From Kordiimonas laminariae (GTDB taxonomy: Bacteria; Pseudomonadota; Alphaproteobacteria; Sphingomonadales; Kordiimonadaceae): DNA of 64,000 nucleotides. The translations under genes were made by a program, and so were the position numbers. Shown here one piece after another: positions 28,779 to 38,474 of the stretch; positions within the stretch are counted from its first letter, which is position 1; every line of letters begins with the position of its first letter. Under the pieces are notes generated by a model. It was not told the origin of the DNA and did not search any database. It worked only from the letters and a program-made list of their open reading frames with translations. Location: the NCBI RefSeq assembly GCF_023008165.1, contig NZ_JAKQZA010000003.1, positions 248,001 through 312,000 on the forward strand, read 5' to 3'.

Positions 28779-30335
28779 TTACAAGCCAATTGGCAATCGA
28801 ACCCTGAAACAAGCCCCCAAAACACTGCCTTCTTCATTCATTCGGTTTTCAGCAAATATCTGACCACCATGAGCTTCAATTACCTGCTTACAAATTGACA
28901 GGCCTAACCCTGAATGGCTACCAAATTCTTCACTATTTGGTCGTTCCGAATAAAACCTTTTAAAGACTTTGTTTTCAGCGCCTTCGGGCAGTCCAGGGCC
29001 TTCATCTTCCACAGTTAAGATAACAAAACGATCTTTATTGCTGAGGCTTACGAAAACAGTGCCGCTTTCAGGGCTGAAACTAAGCGCGTTATCGATAAGA
29101 TTCCGCCACACCTGTCCAAGGCGACTTTCAATGCCTTTCACAACAAACACATCGGCTTCTTGTTCAGAATACTCAAGCTGGGTGCCATCCTTGCAAGCTG
29201 TTGTATGGTATGCGTCTGCAAGCATATTGAGCATAACACCCAAATCAATTCGTGCCATCTTACCTCGGGTGAGTTCCGCATCCACCCGAGACGCATCAGA
29301 AATATCAGTGATCAATCTGTCGATGCGCTTTACATCATCCTCGAGGATACCAAACAGTTTTTGCTGCACCTCTGGCTTATCAGTCATCTGAATAGTCTCA
29401 AGGGCACTGCGCATACTGGAAAGCGGATTTTTGATTTCGTGAGCCACATCTGCAGCAAATCGCTCCACGCCATCAATTTGCCTGTATAGTGCGCTGGTCA
29501 TATCAGAGAGTGACCGAGAGAGATCACCAATTTCATCCATACGCTCAGCAAATTCAGGAATACGCTCTTCCTGACCAATGCCGCGCCTTACCCGTTCTGC
29601 AGCACGAGCAAGAACTCGAATTGGCCGCACCAATGTTCTGCCGAGAAAGAAGGATAGAAAAATTGTAAAGATTAATGTTCCTAGAAAAATCTTCACCGTC
29701 AGCATCTGTTCCGCACGAACAATTTTCTGAATATTCTCGGTTTGAGCCGTGAGAAGCATGACACCCAGTACACGCCTGAAACGCTGAACAGGCACTGCAA
29801 TGTTAATTACAAGGTTCCCATCTTCACGCACCCGTAACTGAGTTGTAAGCTCTCCTTCGAGAGCCGTTGATACTTCAAGAAAATCACTAGCCCTTACTGA
29901 GGGGCGATCAATAGAAGGCGGCACATCTGGTTGACGCGTAAAGCTATCAAGAAATGCATGAAGGCTTTCAGTAATACGTTCCCGAAAACCAGCTCTATAA
30001 CCAATATTTTCAAGTCGTTCTTCAACAAGCCGTTTATCGCCCGCAAGAAACTGGCTATCCGCAAGCAAGCCGCCATTAGGAGCAAAAAGGCGCGCACGAT
30101 TTTCCGTAGGACTTACAAGGCGTGTGATAATACCCCGGGCAGGCGCAATATCAATTTCCGTTGATTCCGGGCCAACAGAAGCGCCTTCACCAAGTGCTCC
30201 CGCAATAATTTCCGCCTGAATAGTGAGGCTTTCCACTTCCGCTTCAATAAGGTTACGCTGGAATTGGTTCAGGTAAAGAACACTACCTACAAGAATAACA
30301 AGCGCCATCACATTCACCGCCATAATGCGGGTCAT
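28779..30335 (-). CDS. chvG: sensor histidine kinase ChvG
   Basis: 518 residues if started at ATG 30335. Two membrane helices (about 7-23 and 211-231) flank a periplasmic sensor domain, followed by HAMP, the H-box FAADVAHEIKNPLSS (His299) and the ATPase motifs (NLIDNALSFSPE, DEGPGLPEG, GSHSGLGLSICKQ). Partner of ChvI in acid and envelope stress control. The frame stays open upstream without ATG/GTG/TTG as far as a perfect AAGGAGG five bases before an ACG at 30417-30419. The added 28 residues end in RGLSPLMTRIM, close to the conserved basic N-terminus of ChvG proteins, so the true start is probably that ACG. Confidence 0.93.
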   Translation of the reverse strand: MTRIMAVNVMALVILVGSVLYLNQFQRNLIEAEVESLTIQAEIIAGALGEGASVGPESTEIDIAPARGIITRLVSPTENRARLFAPNGGLLADSQFLAGDKRLVEERLENIGYRAGFRERITESLHAFLDSFTRQPDVPPSIDRPSVRASDFLEVSTALEGELTTQLRVREDGNLVINIAVPVQRFRRVLGVMLLTAQTENIQKIVRAEQMLTVKIFLGTLIFTIFLSFFLGRTLVRPIRVLARAAERVRRGIGQEERIPEFAERMDEIGDLSRSLSDMTSALYRQIDGVERFAADVAHEIKNPLSSMRSALETIQMTDKPEVQQKLFGILEDDVKRIDRLITDISDASRVDAELTRGKMARIDLGVMLNMLADAYHTTACKDGTQLEYSEQEADVFVVKGIESRLGQVWRNLIDNALSFSPESGTVFVSLSNKDRFVILTVEDEGPGLPEGAENKVFKRFYSERPNSEEFGSHSGLGLSICKQVIEAHGGQIFAENRMNEEGSVLGACFRVRLPIGL

Positions 30336-30416
30336 AAGAGGCGAAAGCCCCCGGGTATAGTGCCGAGGGCGTACAGCTTGGCGATCAGTGTTCGCGGTAT
30401 TTTGTGGCGTCGATTG

Positions 30417-30431
30417 CGTAACCGCCTCCTT
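30417..30431 (-). promoter_or_regulatory. strong ribosome site before an ACG start (chvG)
   Basis: AAGGAGG (30425-30431) is followed by five bases and then ACG (30417-30419), in frame with chvG and 17 bases after the chvI stop. The ATG at 30335 has only a run of G upstream and would leave a 101-base gap. Confidence 0.55.
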
Positions 30432-30436
30432 AAGGC

Positions 30437-31147
30437 TTATTCTTTATAACGGTAACCAACACCATACAGTGTTTCAATAGCGGTAAAATCATCCGCCACT
30501 GCACGGAACTTACGGCGCAGGCGTTTGATGTGGCTATCAATTGTGCGGTCATCTACATATACATCATCAGAATAAGCGGCATCCATCAATTGGTCACGGC
30601 TTTTTACGTGCCCTGGATGCTGAGCCAGCGTTTGCAAAATGAGAAATTCTGTTACCGTAAGAGTTACATCTTTGCCGTCCCAAGTTACGCTGTGACGGAG
30701 CGAATCAAGCAACAGCTTGCCGCGCACCATCTGGCTTTCTTCTTCCTCTTCAACAGGTATTTCCACTTTATCCTGCTGACGCATTTCAGAACGGCGTAAC
30801 AAAGCCCGGATTCGTTCGATCAAAAGGCGCTGAGAAAACGGTTTCCCAATATAATCATCCGCCCCCATACGGAGACCAAGAAGCTGATCAATCTCTTCAT
30901 CCTTGGACGTAAGGAGAATGATAGGCATATCAGTTACTTCCCGAAGTTTCCGAAGAAGCTCCATACCGTCCATGCGCGGCATTTTCACGTCAAGGACCGC
31001 TAGATCAGCCGGGTTTTTCGACAAGGCTTCCCAGCCTTTCTGCCCATCAGGATACGTGCGAACACGGAAACCTTCAGCTTCAAGCGCGATTGTAACAGAT
31101 GTCAGGATATTGCGATCATCATCAACAAGTGCGATGGAATGCGTCAT
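30437..31147 (-). CDS. chvI: response regulator ChvI, OmpR family
   Basis: 236 residues. Receiver domain with phospho-acceptor Asp53 in [13 protein letters not shown] and the conserved Lys in LLTSKDEE; the C-terminal winged helix (about residues 140-236) ends with [19 protein letters not shown] and GVGYRYKE. Cognate regulator of ChvG; in related bacteria it governs exopolysaccharide, acid response and envelope genes. First gene of chvI-chvG-hprK-rapZ-EIIA-HPr, transcribed away from pckA. Confidence 0.95.
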   Translation of the reverse strand: MTHSIALVDDDRNILTSVTIALEAEGFRVRTYPDGQKGWEALSKNPADLAVLDVKMPRMDGMELLRKLREVTDMPIILLTSKDEEIDQLLGLRMGADDYIGKPFSQRLLIERIRALLRRSEMRQQDKVEIPVEEEEESQMVRGKLLLDSLRHSVTWDGKDVTLTVTEFLILQTLAQHPGHVKSRDQLMDAAYSDDVYVDDRTIDSHIKRLRRKFRAVADDFTAIETLYGVGYRYKE

Positions 31148-31455
31148 AAAAACCCTCTTATTATTATGTGCCTATCCGTTTGGTACACACTACTCACTTT
31201 CAGTCTCTGAGTTAAGCACGATTTACGACAAAATAATGGCGCGGTTGCGCCTTGATTGTGACCTATGTGCAATCATCTGCAACGAAATTTAGAATCCGGT
31301 TGATTTTGAAGCTTTTATGAGCATCCTAAGCGGACTCATCCGTTCGTTAGAAACGGAGTATAAAATAAAGGGACCCACCCATAATAAAAACAGGGTTCCG
31401 TACGGTTTTATCGGTTGCGATAAAGCAGCCCCAAAAGTTACTGGAAGGAAAGACG
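31148..31455. promoter_or_regulatory. divergent control region chvI / pckA
   Basis: 308 bases without a gene. A near-consensus CtrA box TTAA-GCACGAT-TTAC (31212-31226, seven of eight positions) lies on the chvI side. A small dyad TCCGTT-N7-AACGGA is at 31339-31357. GGAAGGAA at 31443-31450 is the pckA ribosome site. I could not assign the -35/-10 elements with confidence. Confidence 0.5.
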
Positions 31456-33060
31456 TTGCAAGTCTTTGGCGCCTGCTCGAACAGAGTGAGCCTTGATGCT
31501 ATGGGTATCACAGGCACTGGGAATCAATTTTGGAATTTAGGTACAGAAGCGCTTTATGAAGAAGCTATCAGCCGCGGTGAAGGCAAGATGGCAAAAGGCG
31601 GTGCTCTTGTTGTTAAAACAGGGAAGCATACTGGCCGTTCCGCAAATGATAAATTTACTGTTCGTGATGAACATACGGAAAATACGGTTGATTGGGGCAA
31701 AGTAAACCGCCCAATGACATCCGAGCAGTTCGATACACTGCACGAAGCATTTCTTGAGCACATCAAAGGTAAAGATGTATTTGTTCAGGATCTATGGGGT
31801 GGTTCTGACCCTGAGAACCGCGTTGCGGTTCGCACGATCGGTGAATATGCATGGCACAGCCTTTTCTGCCGCACCATGCTTGTACGCCCGGAAGCTGCTG
31901 AACAGCAGGAAATGAACCCGCAGTTCACAATCATCAATCTACCAAGTTTCCGCGCGAACCCAGAGACAATGGGTTGCCGCAGCGAAACAGTGATTGCTGT
32001 GAACTTCGCCAAAGGTCTTGTGCTTATCGGCGGTACAGAATACGCAGGCGAGAATAAGAAATCTGTCTTTTCTATCCTTAATTACCTGCTGCCTGAAAAA
32101 GGCATTATGCCAATGCACTGTTCTGCCAACATTGGTCCTGACGGTGACGTAGCTATCTTCTTTGGCCTTTCTGGCACAGGTAAAACAACACTTTCAGCTG
32201 ATAGCAGCCGTACCCTTATCGGTGATGATGAGCACGGCTGGTCAGACGATAGCGTATTTAACTTCGAAGGTGGTTGTTACGCGAAAATGATCCGCCTGTC
32301 AGAGGAGGCAGAGCCAGAAATTTACGCAACAACAAAGCGTTACGGCACAGTACTAGAAAACGTTGTTATGGATGAACACACACGTGTGCTTGATCTGGAT
32401 GACAACACACTGGCTGAGAACACTCGCGGCGCATACCCGATTGATTTCATCCCGAACACATCCGAAAAGAACCGTGGTGGTAAGCCTAAGAATATCATCA
32501 TGCTAACAGCTGATGCTTTTGGCGTTCTACCTCCTATTTCAAAGCTCACACCTGAGCAGGCGATGTATCACTTCCTAAGCGGTTACACTGCAAAGGTTGC
32601 TGGCACAGAGATCGGTGTGAAAGAACCACAGGCTACTTTCTCAACATGTTTCGGTGCACCGTTCATGCCGCGTCACCCAAGTGTATATGGTGATCTTCTC
32701 CGTAAGAAAATTGCAGAAACTGGCGTAAACTGCTGGCTTGTGAACACAGGCTGGACAGGCGGCGAATACGGCACTGGTAACCGTATGCCAATTAAAGCAA
32801 CGCGCGCGCTTCTGCACGCTGCACTTGATGGTAGCCTTAACGATGCGCCAATGCGCAAAGATGAAAACTTTGGCTTTGATGTACCGACAGAAGTTCCTGG
32901 CGTTGACACTGCAATCCTTAACCCACGTGATACATGGGCTGATAAAGATGCTTATGATGCAAAAGCTAAGTATCTGGTTGAACTGTTTGTTGAAAACTTC
33001 GAAACATTCTCGGATCACGTGGATGATGAAGTAAACGCAGCAGCACCTAAAGTTGCTTAG
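31456..33060 (+). CDS. pckA: phosphoenolpyruvate carboxykinase (ATP)
   Basis: 534 residues. Converts oxaloacetate and ATP to PEP, the entry to gluconeogenesis. I use the TTG at 31456 because GGAAGGAA sits five bases before it; the ATG at 31501 has no ribosome site and would shorten the N-terminus by 15 residues. Diagnostic segments: [12 protein letters not shown], the kinase-1a loop [21 protein letters not shown] with metal-binding acids, and [15 protein letters not shown]. Divergent from chvI, a common pairing in this class, and followed by a strong terminator. Confidence 0.97.
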   Translation: MQVFGACSNRVSLDAMGITGTGNQFWNLGTEALYEEAISRGEGKMAKGGALVVKTGKHTGRSANDKFTVRDEHTENTVDWGKVNRPMTSEQFDTLHEAFLEHIKGKDVFVQDLWGGSDPENRVAVRTIGEYAWHSLFCRTMLVRPEAAEQQEMNPQFTIINLPSFRANPETMGCRSETVIAVNFAKGLVLIGGTEYAGENKKSVFSILNYLLPEKGIMPMHCSANIGPDGDVAIFFGLSGTGKTTLSADSSRTLIGDDEHGWSDDSVFNFEGGCYAKMIRLSEEAEPEIYATTKRYGTVLENVVMDEHTRVLDLDDNTLAENTRGAYPIDFIPNTSEKNRGGKPKNIIMLTADAFGVLPPISKLTPEQAMYHFLSGYTAKVAGTEIGVKEPQATFSTCFGAPFMPRHPSVYGDLLRKKIAETGVNCWLVNTGWTGGEYGTGNRMPIKATRALLHAALDGSLNDAPMRKDENFGFDVPTEVPGVDTAILNPRDTWADKDAYDAKAKYLVELFVENFETFSDHVDDEVNAAAPKVA

Positions 33061-33083
33061 TTAAAAGCATATGAAATGATTTT

Positions 33084-33114
33084 AAGCAGAGGCATATTGC
33101 CTCTGCTTTTTTTT
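33084..33114 (+). terminator. intrinsic terminator of pckA
   Basis: Eleven-base stem AAGCAGAGGCA / TGCCTCTGCTT with a three-base loop, followed by eight T, about 25 bases after the pckA stop. Confidence 0.93.
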
Positions 33115-33201
33115 ATCCCGTTGATATCTCTCGCGAACGTGACTGGTGCATAACCAAGGCACACCATAAATCCTCTAAATCCATTAATTAGAGGAGACTA
33201 T

Positions 33202-33735
33202 ATGTTAAAAAACATCGCCCTGATCATCATGGGCTTAACTTCACTAGAAGCAGTCGCAGATGATCAAACCGTTAATCAACGTGACCCTGCCAAGCTTGCG
33301 CAATTTATGAACAACCTTTCCGGTCAGTGGAACTGCGAAGGCGGTACCGCAGGCGGCACAAAAACCGCTGCAACTATTGAGTTTAAAGGCAAGCACAACA
33401 ACCAAGTTTACACTTTCACACAGGTGGGCACAAAAGGGCATACCAATACGCTTGAAAGTGTCTGGGCCTACGATGCACCAAATCAAAACCTTATCGTGAG
33501 CCGCCGTTATATGAGCCCGACGGGCGTTTCTACCGACATGTTCGAAGCTGAGAGCTGGGATGCGACAACTCTTCTGCTGAATGCACGAGAGCTTTGGAGC
33601 CCTCTTTTTGCGGAACACCGTTTTCTTTTCCAGATTAATTCCTCTGAAAAGCTCGAAGTAACCTGGGAAGTAAAACGCGGCGAAAACGGCTATAAAATGG
33701 GTGATTATCTTTCTTGTAAGAAGTCAGATACATAA
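33202..33735 (+). CDS. secreted protein of unknown function, lipocalin-like DUF
   Basis: 177 residues with a signal peptide ending near AVAD. The mature part looks like one small beta-barrel of the kind in DUF1579-type proteins: a start LSGQWNCEGG, alternating beta segments (TIEFKGKHNNQVYTF, NLIVSRRYMSP), two Cys (in WNCEGG and LSCKK) that may pair. No catalytic motif is recognised. GAGGAG just before the ATG is a strong ribosome site. Single gene between the pckA terminator and a decayed fragment; function unknown. Confidence 0.65.
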   Translation: MLKNIALIIMGLTSLEAVADDQTVNQRDPAKLAQFMNNLSGQWNCEGGTAGGTKTAATIEFKGKHNNQVYTFTQVGTKGHTNTLESVWAYDAPNQNLIVSRRYMSPTGVSTDMFEAESWDATTLLLNARELWSPLFAEHRFLFQINSSEKLEVTWEVKRGENGYKMGDYLSCKKSDT

Positions 33736-33789
33736 CACATAAACTAACATGGGCTGTCGGCGCCCATACCCATACACTATCTCAGCATC

Positions 33790-33959
33790 TTAATGCTGAT
33801 AATATATTTCATTCCCGCTTCCTAAGTTAGCAACTATTATATTTGGCTTCCCGTTACCATTAATATCCCCTGCCGCGATACTGGCAGATAAATAGTTTTC
33901 AATGGAAAGATACATAACACTATCATTGCTATAAGAGGGACGAGCTCCTCTCGCTCCTT
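33790..33959 (-). pseudogene. remnant of an FG-GAP/VCBS-repeat protein (C-terminal fragment)
   Basis: On the minus strand, one frame reads about 56 codons ending in TAA (33790-33792) and contains AAGDINGNGKPNIIVANLG, the calcium-binding loop of an FG-GAP/VCBS repeat, then EIYYQH at the end. No proper start or signal peptide is present, and a stop lies two codons upstream of the fragment. It is best read as the tail of a deleted secreted beta-propeller protein, squeezed between the lipocalin-like gene and the PepSY gene. A short ORF from an internal ATG is possible but unlikely to be functional. Confidence 0.6.
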
Positions 33960-33967
33960 TTGGTTAG

Positions 33968-35206
33968 TTATGTGCTCTTCAAGCTTTTCAGTTTTTCAAA
34001 CACCGTAATTAATATCAGGCTGGCACCGAAAAGTGGGAACACAACTGCTAGAATTACAAGCAGTGCGACAATCCCATACCCTACACGCCAATGGTCAGGC
34101 ACTTTGGGCAGCCCCCAGTCTCCAACAGGTTTGCGTTTAATATATGAAACCAACCCCGCCAGTGTGCTGAGGGCAAAAACAAGGGCGGTCAGTAACACCG
34201 CATACCAGCTGATAAGGCCGTATTCCCCTTGGTGAAGACGCATAGCCACCTGCCGCATATCCATTAGGATACCCACATCATCCCATGTATGGCGCCTGAT
34301 AAGATCACCGCTGTACTGGTCAAAATGCAGCACCTCCTGATGGCGCAAAAGCAATGACCGGTTAGAAACCGATATAACTCCTTCTGGCCCCTTGGGGAGT
34401 TTGATGGTTATCCGGCCTTTAAGTTCTCTTGCTTTCACGACGTCCACTGCGGCATCTAAGGTCATTGGTTGACCGTGAACCACTGATTTCAAGCCCACCG
34501 GGCGCTGCCATGTTTTGGGATATCCTGTATCTGTTTGGGCTTGAACCCATTTAAGCTGAGATCCAAAAATATCGGTCCACGGCATCGCACCGGAAAGCAA
34601 AACCAGCATGAAAACTGAAAGCCAAAAAGCCAGAACAGAATGGAGATCACGGTAAAAAATCCGTTTTCCTTTGCTGGTCCGAACCGTAAAGAAACCCGCC
34701 AGCGAAAAACCAGTTGATGGCCACCACACATAAATGCCCGTCAGGATCAAAACGACGAACCAGCTGGCTGCTAGCTCAACAGTATAAGTGCCGCCTTTCC
34801 CCAGCAGCAGTTCACCATGAAGTTTCCTCACAGTCATCATCAAGGTATCAGCAGCTTTCACTGCCCCCAGCGCTTCCCCCGTATAAGGGTTCACATAAAT
34901 TGTACTTTTGCCCCTGCGCATACCAGAAACAAACTCTGTCGCCTGTGTTGGCTCAGCTGGTAAAATAACACTGGTGATCGGCTGCTTAGCCGAGGCTTGT
35001 GCCGCCTTCAATTGATCTGCATAGGGAAGTGTTTCTGCGCCAATCTCAACCTGTTTAAGATGGCTGTAAACACTATCCTCATAATCACCTTTAAACAGGT
35101 AAATTATCCCGGTTACCGCAAGCAGGATCATCAAAGGCAGGGTGATAAGCCCTGCAATAATATGCCATTTCCATAGCCAGCGGTTCAGATGTTTATGCTT
35201 TTGCAT
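33968..35206 (-). CDS. PepSY-associated inner-membrane protein
   Basis: 412 residues. Starts with basic residues and LNRWLWKWHIIAGLITLPL, the typical first helix of PepSY_TM proteins, and has further helices near 130-155, 190-215, 330-350 and 380-400. Periplasmic parts contain PepSY-like segments (STIYVNPYTGEALG, LHFDQYSGDLI). Such proteins are encoded next to TonB receptors for siderophores or metals and are thought to reduce or process the imported iron chelate. It lies 18 bases downstream of the TonB receptor, so they form an operon. Confidence 0.87.
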   Translation of the reverse strand: MQKHKHLNRWLWKWHIIAGLITLPLMILLAVTGIIYLFKGDYEDSVYSHLKQVEIGAETLPYADQLKAAQASAKQPITSVILPAEPTQATEFVSGMRRGKSTIYVNPYTGEALGAVKAADTLMMTVRKLHGELLLGKGGTYTVELAASWFVVLILTGIYVWWPSTGFSLAGFFTVRTSKGKRIFYRDLHSVLAFWLSVFMLVLLSGAMPWTDIFGSQLKWVQAQTDTGYPKTWQRPVGLKSVVHGQPMTLDAAVDVVKARELKGRITIKLPKGPEGVISVSNRSLLLRHQEVLHFDQYSGDLIRRHTWDDVGILMDMRQVAMRLHQGEYGLISWYAVLLTALVFALSTLAGLVSYIKRKPVGDWGLPKVPDHWRVGYGIVALLVILAVVFPLFGASLILITVFEKLKSLKST

Positions 35207-35224
35207 AAGCCTGTTCCTTCCTGC

Positions 35225-37261
35225 TTAAAATCTGAATGCAATGCCGCCGTAGAAAGTACGGCCATCAATAATACGGAAGTTCCTGCGCCCCGGCCGACCG
35301 CCACGAGGCGGGCTATAACTCACTCGGTCAGCAAGCGTATCTGTCAGGTTCAAGGCATGGAACCAGATATCCCACTGCCCAAAACTGTAGGAAGCACGGA
35401 AATTAAGCCGTTCCCCTCGGGTGAACTTACCATCCGGATCAATGGAGTTATCATCACGTGTATAATAACCGGTGTAGAAATCGCCCTCGCCTTCAAGAAC
35501 CAGATTTTCAATAGGCGACCAAGCAGCGCGTACGTTCAAATGGTGGTCAGGTGAACGGCTGATGCGGTTACCACTTAAATCATTGTCGCCGTCATCATCG
35601 GGACCAAAGAAAATATCATAAACATTCTTTGCATATGTATGCGTAGCGCTGAAACGCCATTCATCACTCGGTGCATATTCAATAACTGATTCCACGCCCT
35701 GGACAGTTACCTGCCCTGCGTTGGTCACCGTTTCAATTTCACCGTCATCTTCTGTTACAAGGAAGTTATTGATACGCGTGTGATAATAGGATGTGTTGAT
35801 ATTCACATCACCAACATTGCCGCGTACACCAACTTCAAAATGATCTGCTTTTTCAGCGTCCAGATTTGGATTAGCTTCAGGACGATCAAGAAATAAATCC
35901 CCAATATCAGGTGGCAAGAAACCGCGAGAGTAACCACCCCAAATCTGAATTTTATCCGTGATGTCGTATGTCACGCCAAACTTGGGCGATGTGTTATTAA
36001 ACTTGCGCTCGAAGGTTTGGCCGTCATTTAGGTCGTTTGTGGTATCAAAAAGAAATTCAGTTCTAAGGGTGATGTCTTCATGACGAACACCCGCGGTGAT
36101 GTTCAACCTGTCTGTCAGGTCGATGCTGTACTGAGCAAACAAAGACTTAATCTGAAGATCGCTGTCGGAACGGGCAAGAACATCACCTTCCAGCGCAATA
36201 TCATCACCAGCGTAGTCATCAGTCAGGATATCACCATCAAAGATTTCGCCACCTATGATCAGGTTTGACGTTTCAAAATCATGTCGGTAACTCAGCCTTA
36301 CATCAAAGCTTTTGTCGGCAGTATCACGCGGCGGAGAAAAACGGCCGTCACCTTGTTCATCTTCAATGCGTCTTACTGCACCAAAATCAAGAAAACCAAA
36401 GCCGAAATCATGCTCCAGCTTGAAAGAGTATGCATTGGATTTTGTGCGTTCATTAGATCCTGCTGTACGGCCAACCACCGTTGGGTCAGAGAAAAACTCA
36501 TTGGCACGCAAATCACCGGGGAATACTTCATCCCTGTTTAGATGTTCATAACGCACAAAAACACGAGTAGCATCGGATGGGCTGTAGATAAGCTTTCCGC
36601 TGAACTGATCACGATCATTTTTAAATGTATCTCTAAGGCCATCCAGATTTTGGGTGTTTGCATCAAGGAAAAAGCCAAAACCACCAAATGTACCTGCGGC
36701 ACTCACGCCTGCTCGGCGGCGGTCAAATGACCCTGCTTCCGCCCAAACACGGCCCTCAAACTCCTCAGGCGCATCACGCGTCACCACATTGATCACACCA
36801 CCAAAAGCATTATTGGCAAACAGCGCTGAGGATGGGCCTTTGATCACTTCAACACGCTCAATATCAAACGAATTCACAGTGGTGATATCTTGCGTTGCAC
36901 CGCTATAGGGACTTGCGAGTGGCAAACCATCTACAAGCGGTACGGTATAGCTTTTACCACCAGCCGGAATACGCAGGTTCCGCACCTGCGTTTCGCCAGG
37001 GATACGGTCCAGAAGTTCGTCTGGGTCCACAAACCGCAACCGATCAATTTCCGCACGGTTCACAACATGAGACGCGAGCGGCAACTCAGAGAGGTTGGTA
37101 CCGCCAAGTGTCGCGTTTTTAAAAGCGGCTTCACCAATCACTGTGATAGTTTCAATATCATCGGTATTCGCCTCAGATGGTTCAGTCTCAGTCCGTGCGA
37201 AAGCATTTGCTGCAGGCAGCACAGGCAAGGCTGCAAATGCAGCCAGATAAAGGTATTTCAT
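35225..37261 (-). CDS. TonB-dependent receptor (metal/siderophore type)
   Basis: 678 residues. Signal peptide to about residue 22 (ANAFA), TonB box [10 protein letters not shown], plug domain with [28 protein letters not shown]-like sequence (about 132-160, written here in part as [13 protein letters not shown]), then a 22-strand barrel ending in the aromatic FYGGIAFRF. The length and plug resemble siderophore or vitamin B12/copper receptors, not the large nutrient receptor at the left edge. With the PepSY protein downstream and the small secreted CxxC protein upstream it forms a metal-uptake-like cluster; the ligand (iron chelate or copper) cannot be read from the sequence. No Fur box was identified with confidence. 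Confidence 0.92.
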   Translation of the reverse strand: [678 protein letters not shown]

Positions 37262-37306
37262 TGTCTGATACTCTTTTAACTTTGATTCAAATTTCGAAAG
37301 CAGAAG

Positions 37307-37702
37307 TTAAAAGATTGGAGGTGCTCTAAGCCCAACAGGCACAAACACTGATGAACGGTAATCAGGGCCTGTCGCCTCTATAAACGGGCCGCTATCCGAT
37401 ACCGCAACAAAAACGGGTAGGTTCAGGTGGTTGGTATCATTTTCAGTGACGGCAAAATTGAAGCAGAATTCACAATCAGCTGCAGTACCGTCTACCTCTT
37501 CCCCTTGAAGGGCTAGTAGGTATTTAATGTTAGCAACAGCAGCTGGTGGCAGGCGGCTTTCGCCACAAAGATAGCCAAGGCCACCGCTGGCCGCGTGCTC
37601 TGTAGCTTTAACGGCGGCTTGTCCCTGCACGAAAACAACCAACGCAATAAGCATATATTGCACTGTTTTCAGGAACATATTGTTGTTAAGCCGCTTTCTC
37701 AT
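37307..37702 (-). CDS. small secreted CxxC protein, DUF2946-like
   Basis: 131 residues with a hydrophobic signal segment (about 9-30) and a conserved-looking ADCEFCF motif near residues 79-85, plus one more Cys in YLCGES. The C-terminus LRAPPIF is of the type seen in DUF2946 proteins, which often sit beside copper-related TonB receptors. Its position 45 bases upstream of the TonB receptor suggests it belongs to the same unit. Metal binding through CxxC is an inference; family membership is tentative. Confidence 0.6.
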   Translation of the reverse strand: MRKRLNNNMFLKTVQYMLIALVVFVQGQAAVKATEHAASGGLGYLCGESRLPPAAVANIKYLLALQGEEVDGTAADCEFCFNFAVTENDTNHLNLPVFVAVSDSGPFIEATGPDYRSSVFVPVGLRAPPIF

Positions 37703-37749
37703 AACGCTCCGGTATCATAGAAACCAAAGCGCCACAACCGGATATATTG

Positions 37750-38427
37750 TTACATGTTGGGGCCAACACTAAGCGCAAGTGCCCGAGAAATATGAGCAAA
37801 CGGCCGACCGCTCTCTGAAGCACATTTACTGAATGCAGCCTGTACCGCGCGCAAGGCCGTTTTCGATGTCGGGTTTTTATCCACAACGCCGTCCCTTATC
37901 AGGGCCTGCACGACATCTCGTGAAAGCACCCAACCATCCCGGCCAATAGACCGCAAGAAATAAGGGCCACTATTACCGCCAAGACGGGTTCCACGTTTCT
38001 TGAGCATTTCTAAGAGCCCTGCGAAGTCATCCTGAGGCCATTCAGCAATACATTTTGCGGCAGAACCATATTCATCTTCCAGATCACAAAGAAGGATTGC
38101 GTTATCTCGTACAGAAAGGATTTTGGCGCCGTGCCGGACGATACGTGTATCTTTGAGCAAGCTATCCAGATCATCGTCCGACATAAATTTCCAGCGTACA
38201 GGAACAAAACCTTCAAACGTTTCCTCAAAGCCCGGCCACTTATTACGGATCACTTTCCAGCTAAAACCGGCCTGAAAAACGGCCTGAGCCATCGCTGCTA
38301 AAATACGGTCATCACCCATTTGCTTGATTTCTTCAGCTGAAAGGATATCTGGCATCAGGCTCAGTACTTCATCAGCACTTCCACGATAAGCCACCGCCAT
38401 TTCAACAAGTTCATCAAACGTACGCAC
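37750..38427 (-). CDS. DNA-3-methyladenine glycosylase I-like protein
   Basis: 225 residues, helix-hairpin-helix Tag family. Recognisable by QAGFSWKVIRNKWPGFEETF, a run found at the active-site side of Tag, and a C-terminal LRSIGRDGWVLSRDV and ISRALALSVGP. Classic Tag has a four-residue zinc snap (Cys and His at the ends); the matching Cys/His residues are not obvious here, so this is the divergent zinc-less branch. It would remove alkylated adenine from DNA. Separate from the metal cluster, 47 bases upstream of it on the same strand. Confidence 0.75.
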   Translation of the reverse strand: MRTFDELVEMAVAYRGSADEVLSLMPDILSAEEIKQMGDDRILAAMAQAVFQAGFSWKVIRNKWPGFEETFEGFVPVRWKFMSDDDLDSLLKDTRIVRHGAKILSVRDNAILLCDLEDEYGSAAKCIAEWPQDDFAGLLEMLKKRGTRLGGNSGPYFLRSIGRDGWVLSRDVVQALIRDGVVDKNPTSKTALRAVQAAFSKCASESGRPFAHISRALALSVGPNM

Positions 38428-38474
38428 AGTAATTTCCTTTTTTAGTTTACAATAACTTATGGATATGCAGCATT

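Noticed and set aside
33740-33765. ATGGGC-GCCCAT hairpin after the lipocalin-like gene
   Set aside because: Short stem without a T run; may be part of a terminator but not supported.
37870-37890. DnaA-box-like TTATCCACA
   Set aside because: A single copy inside the Tag-like coding region, without an AT-rich unwinding element or further boxes.
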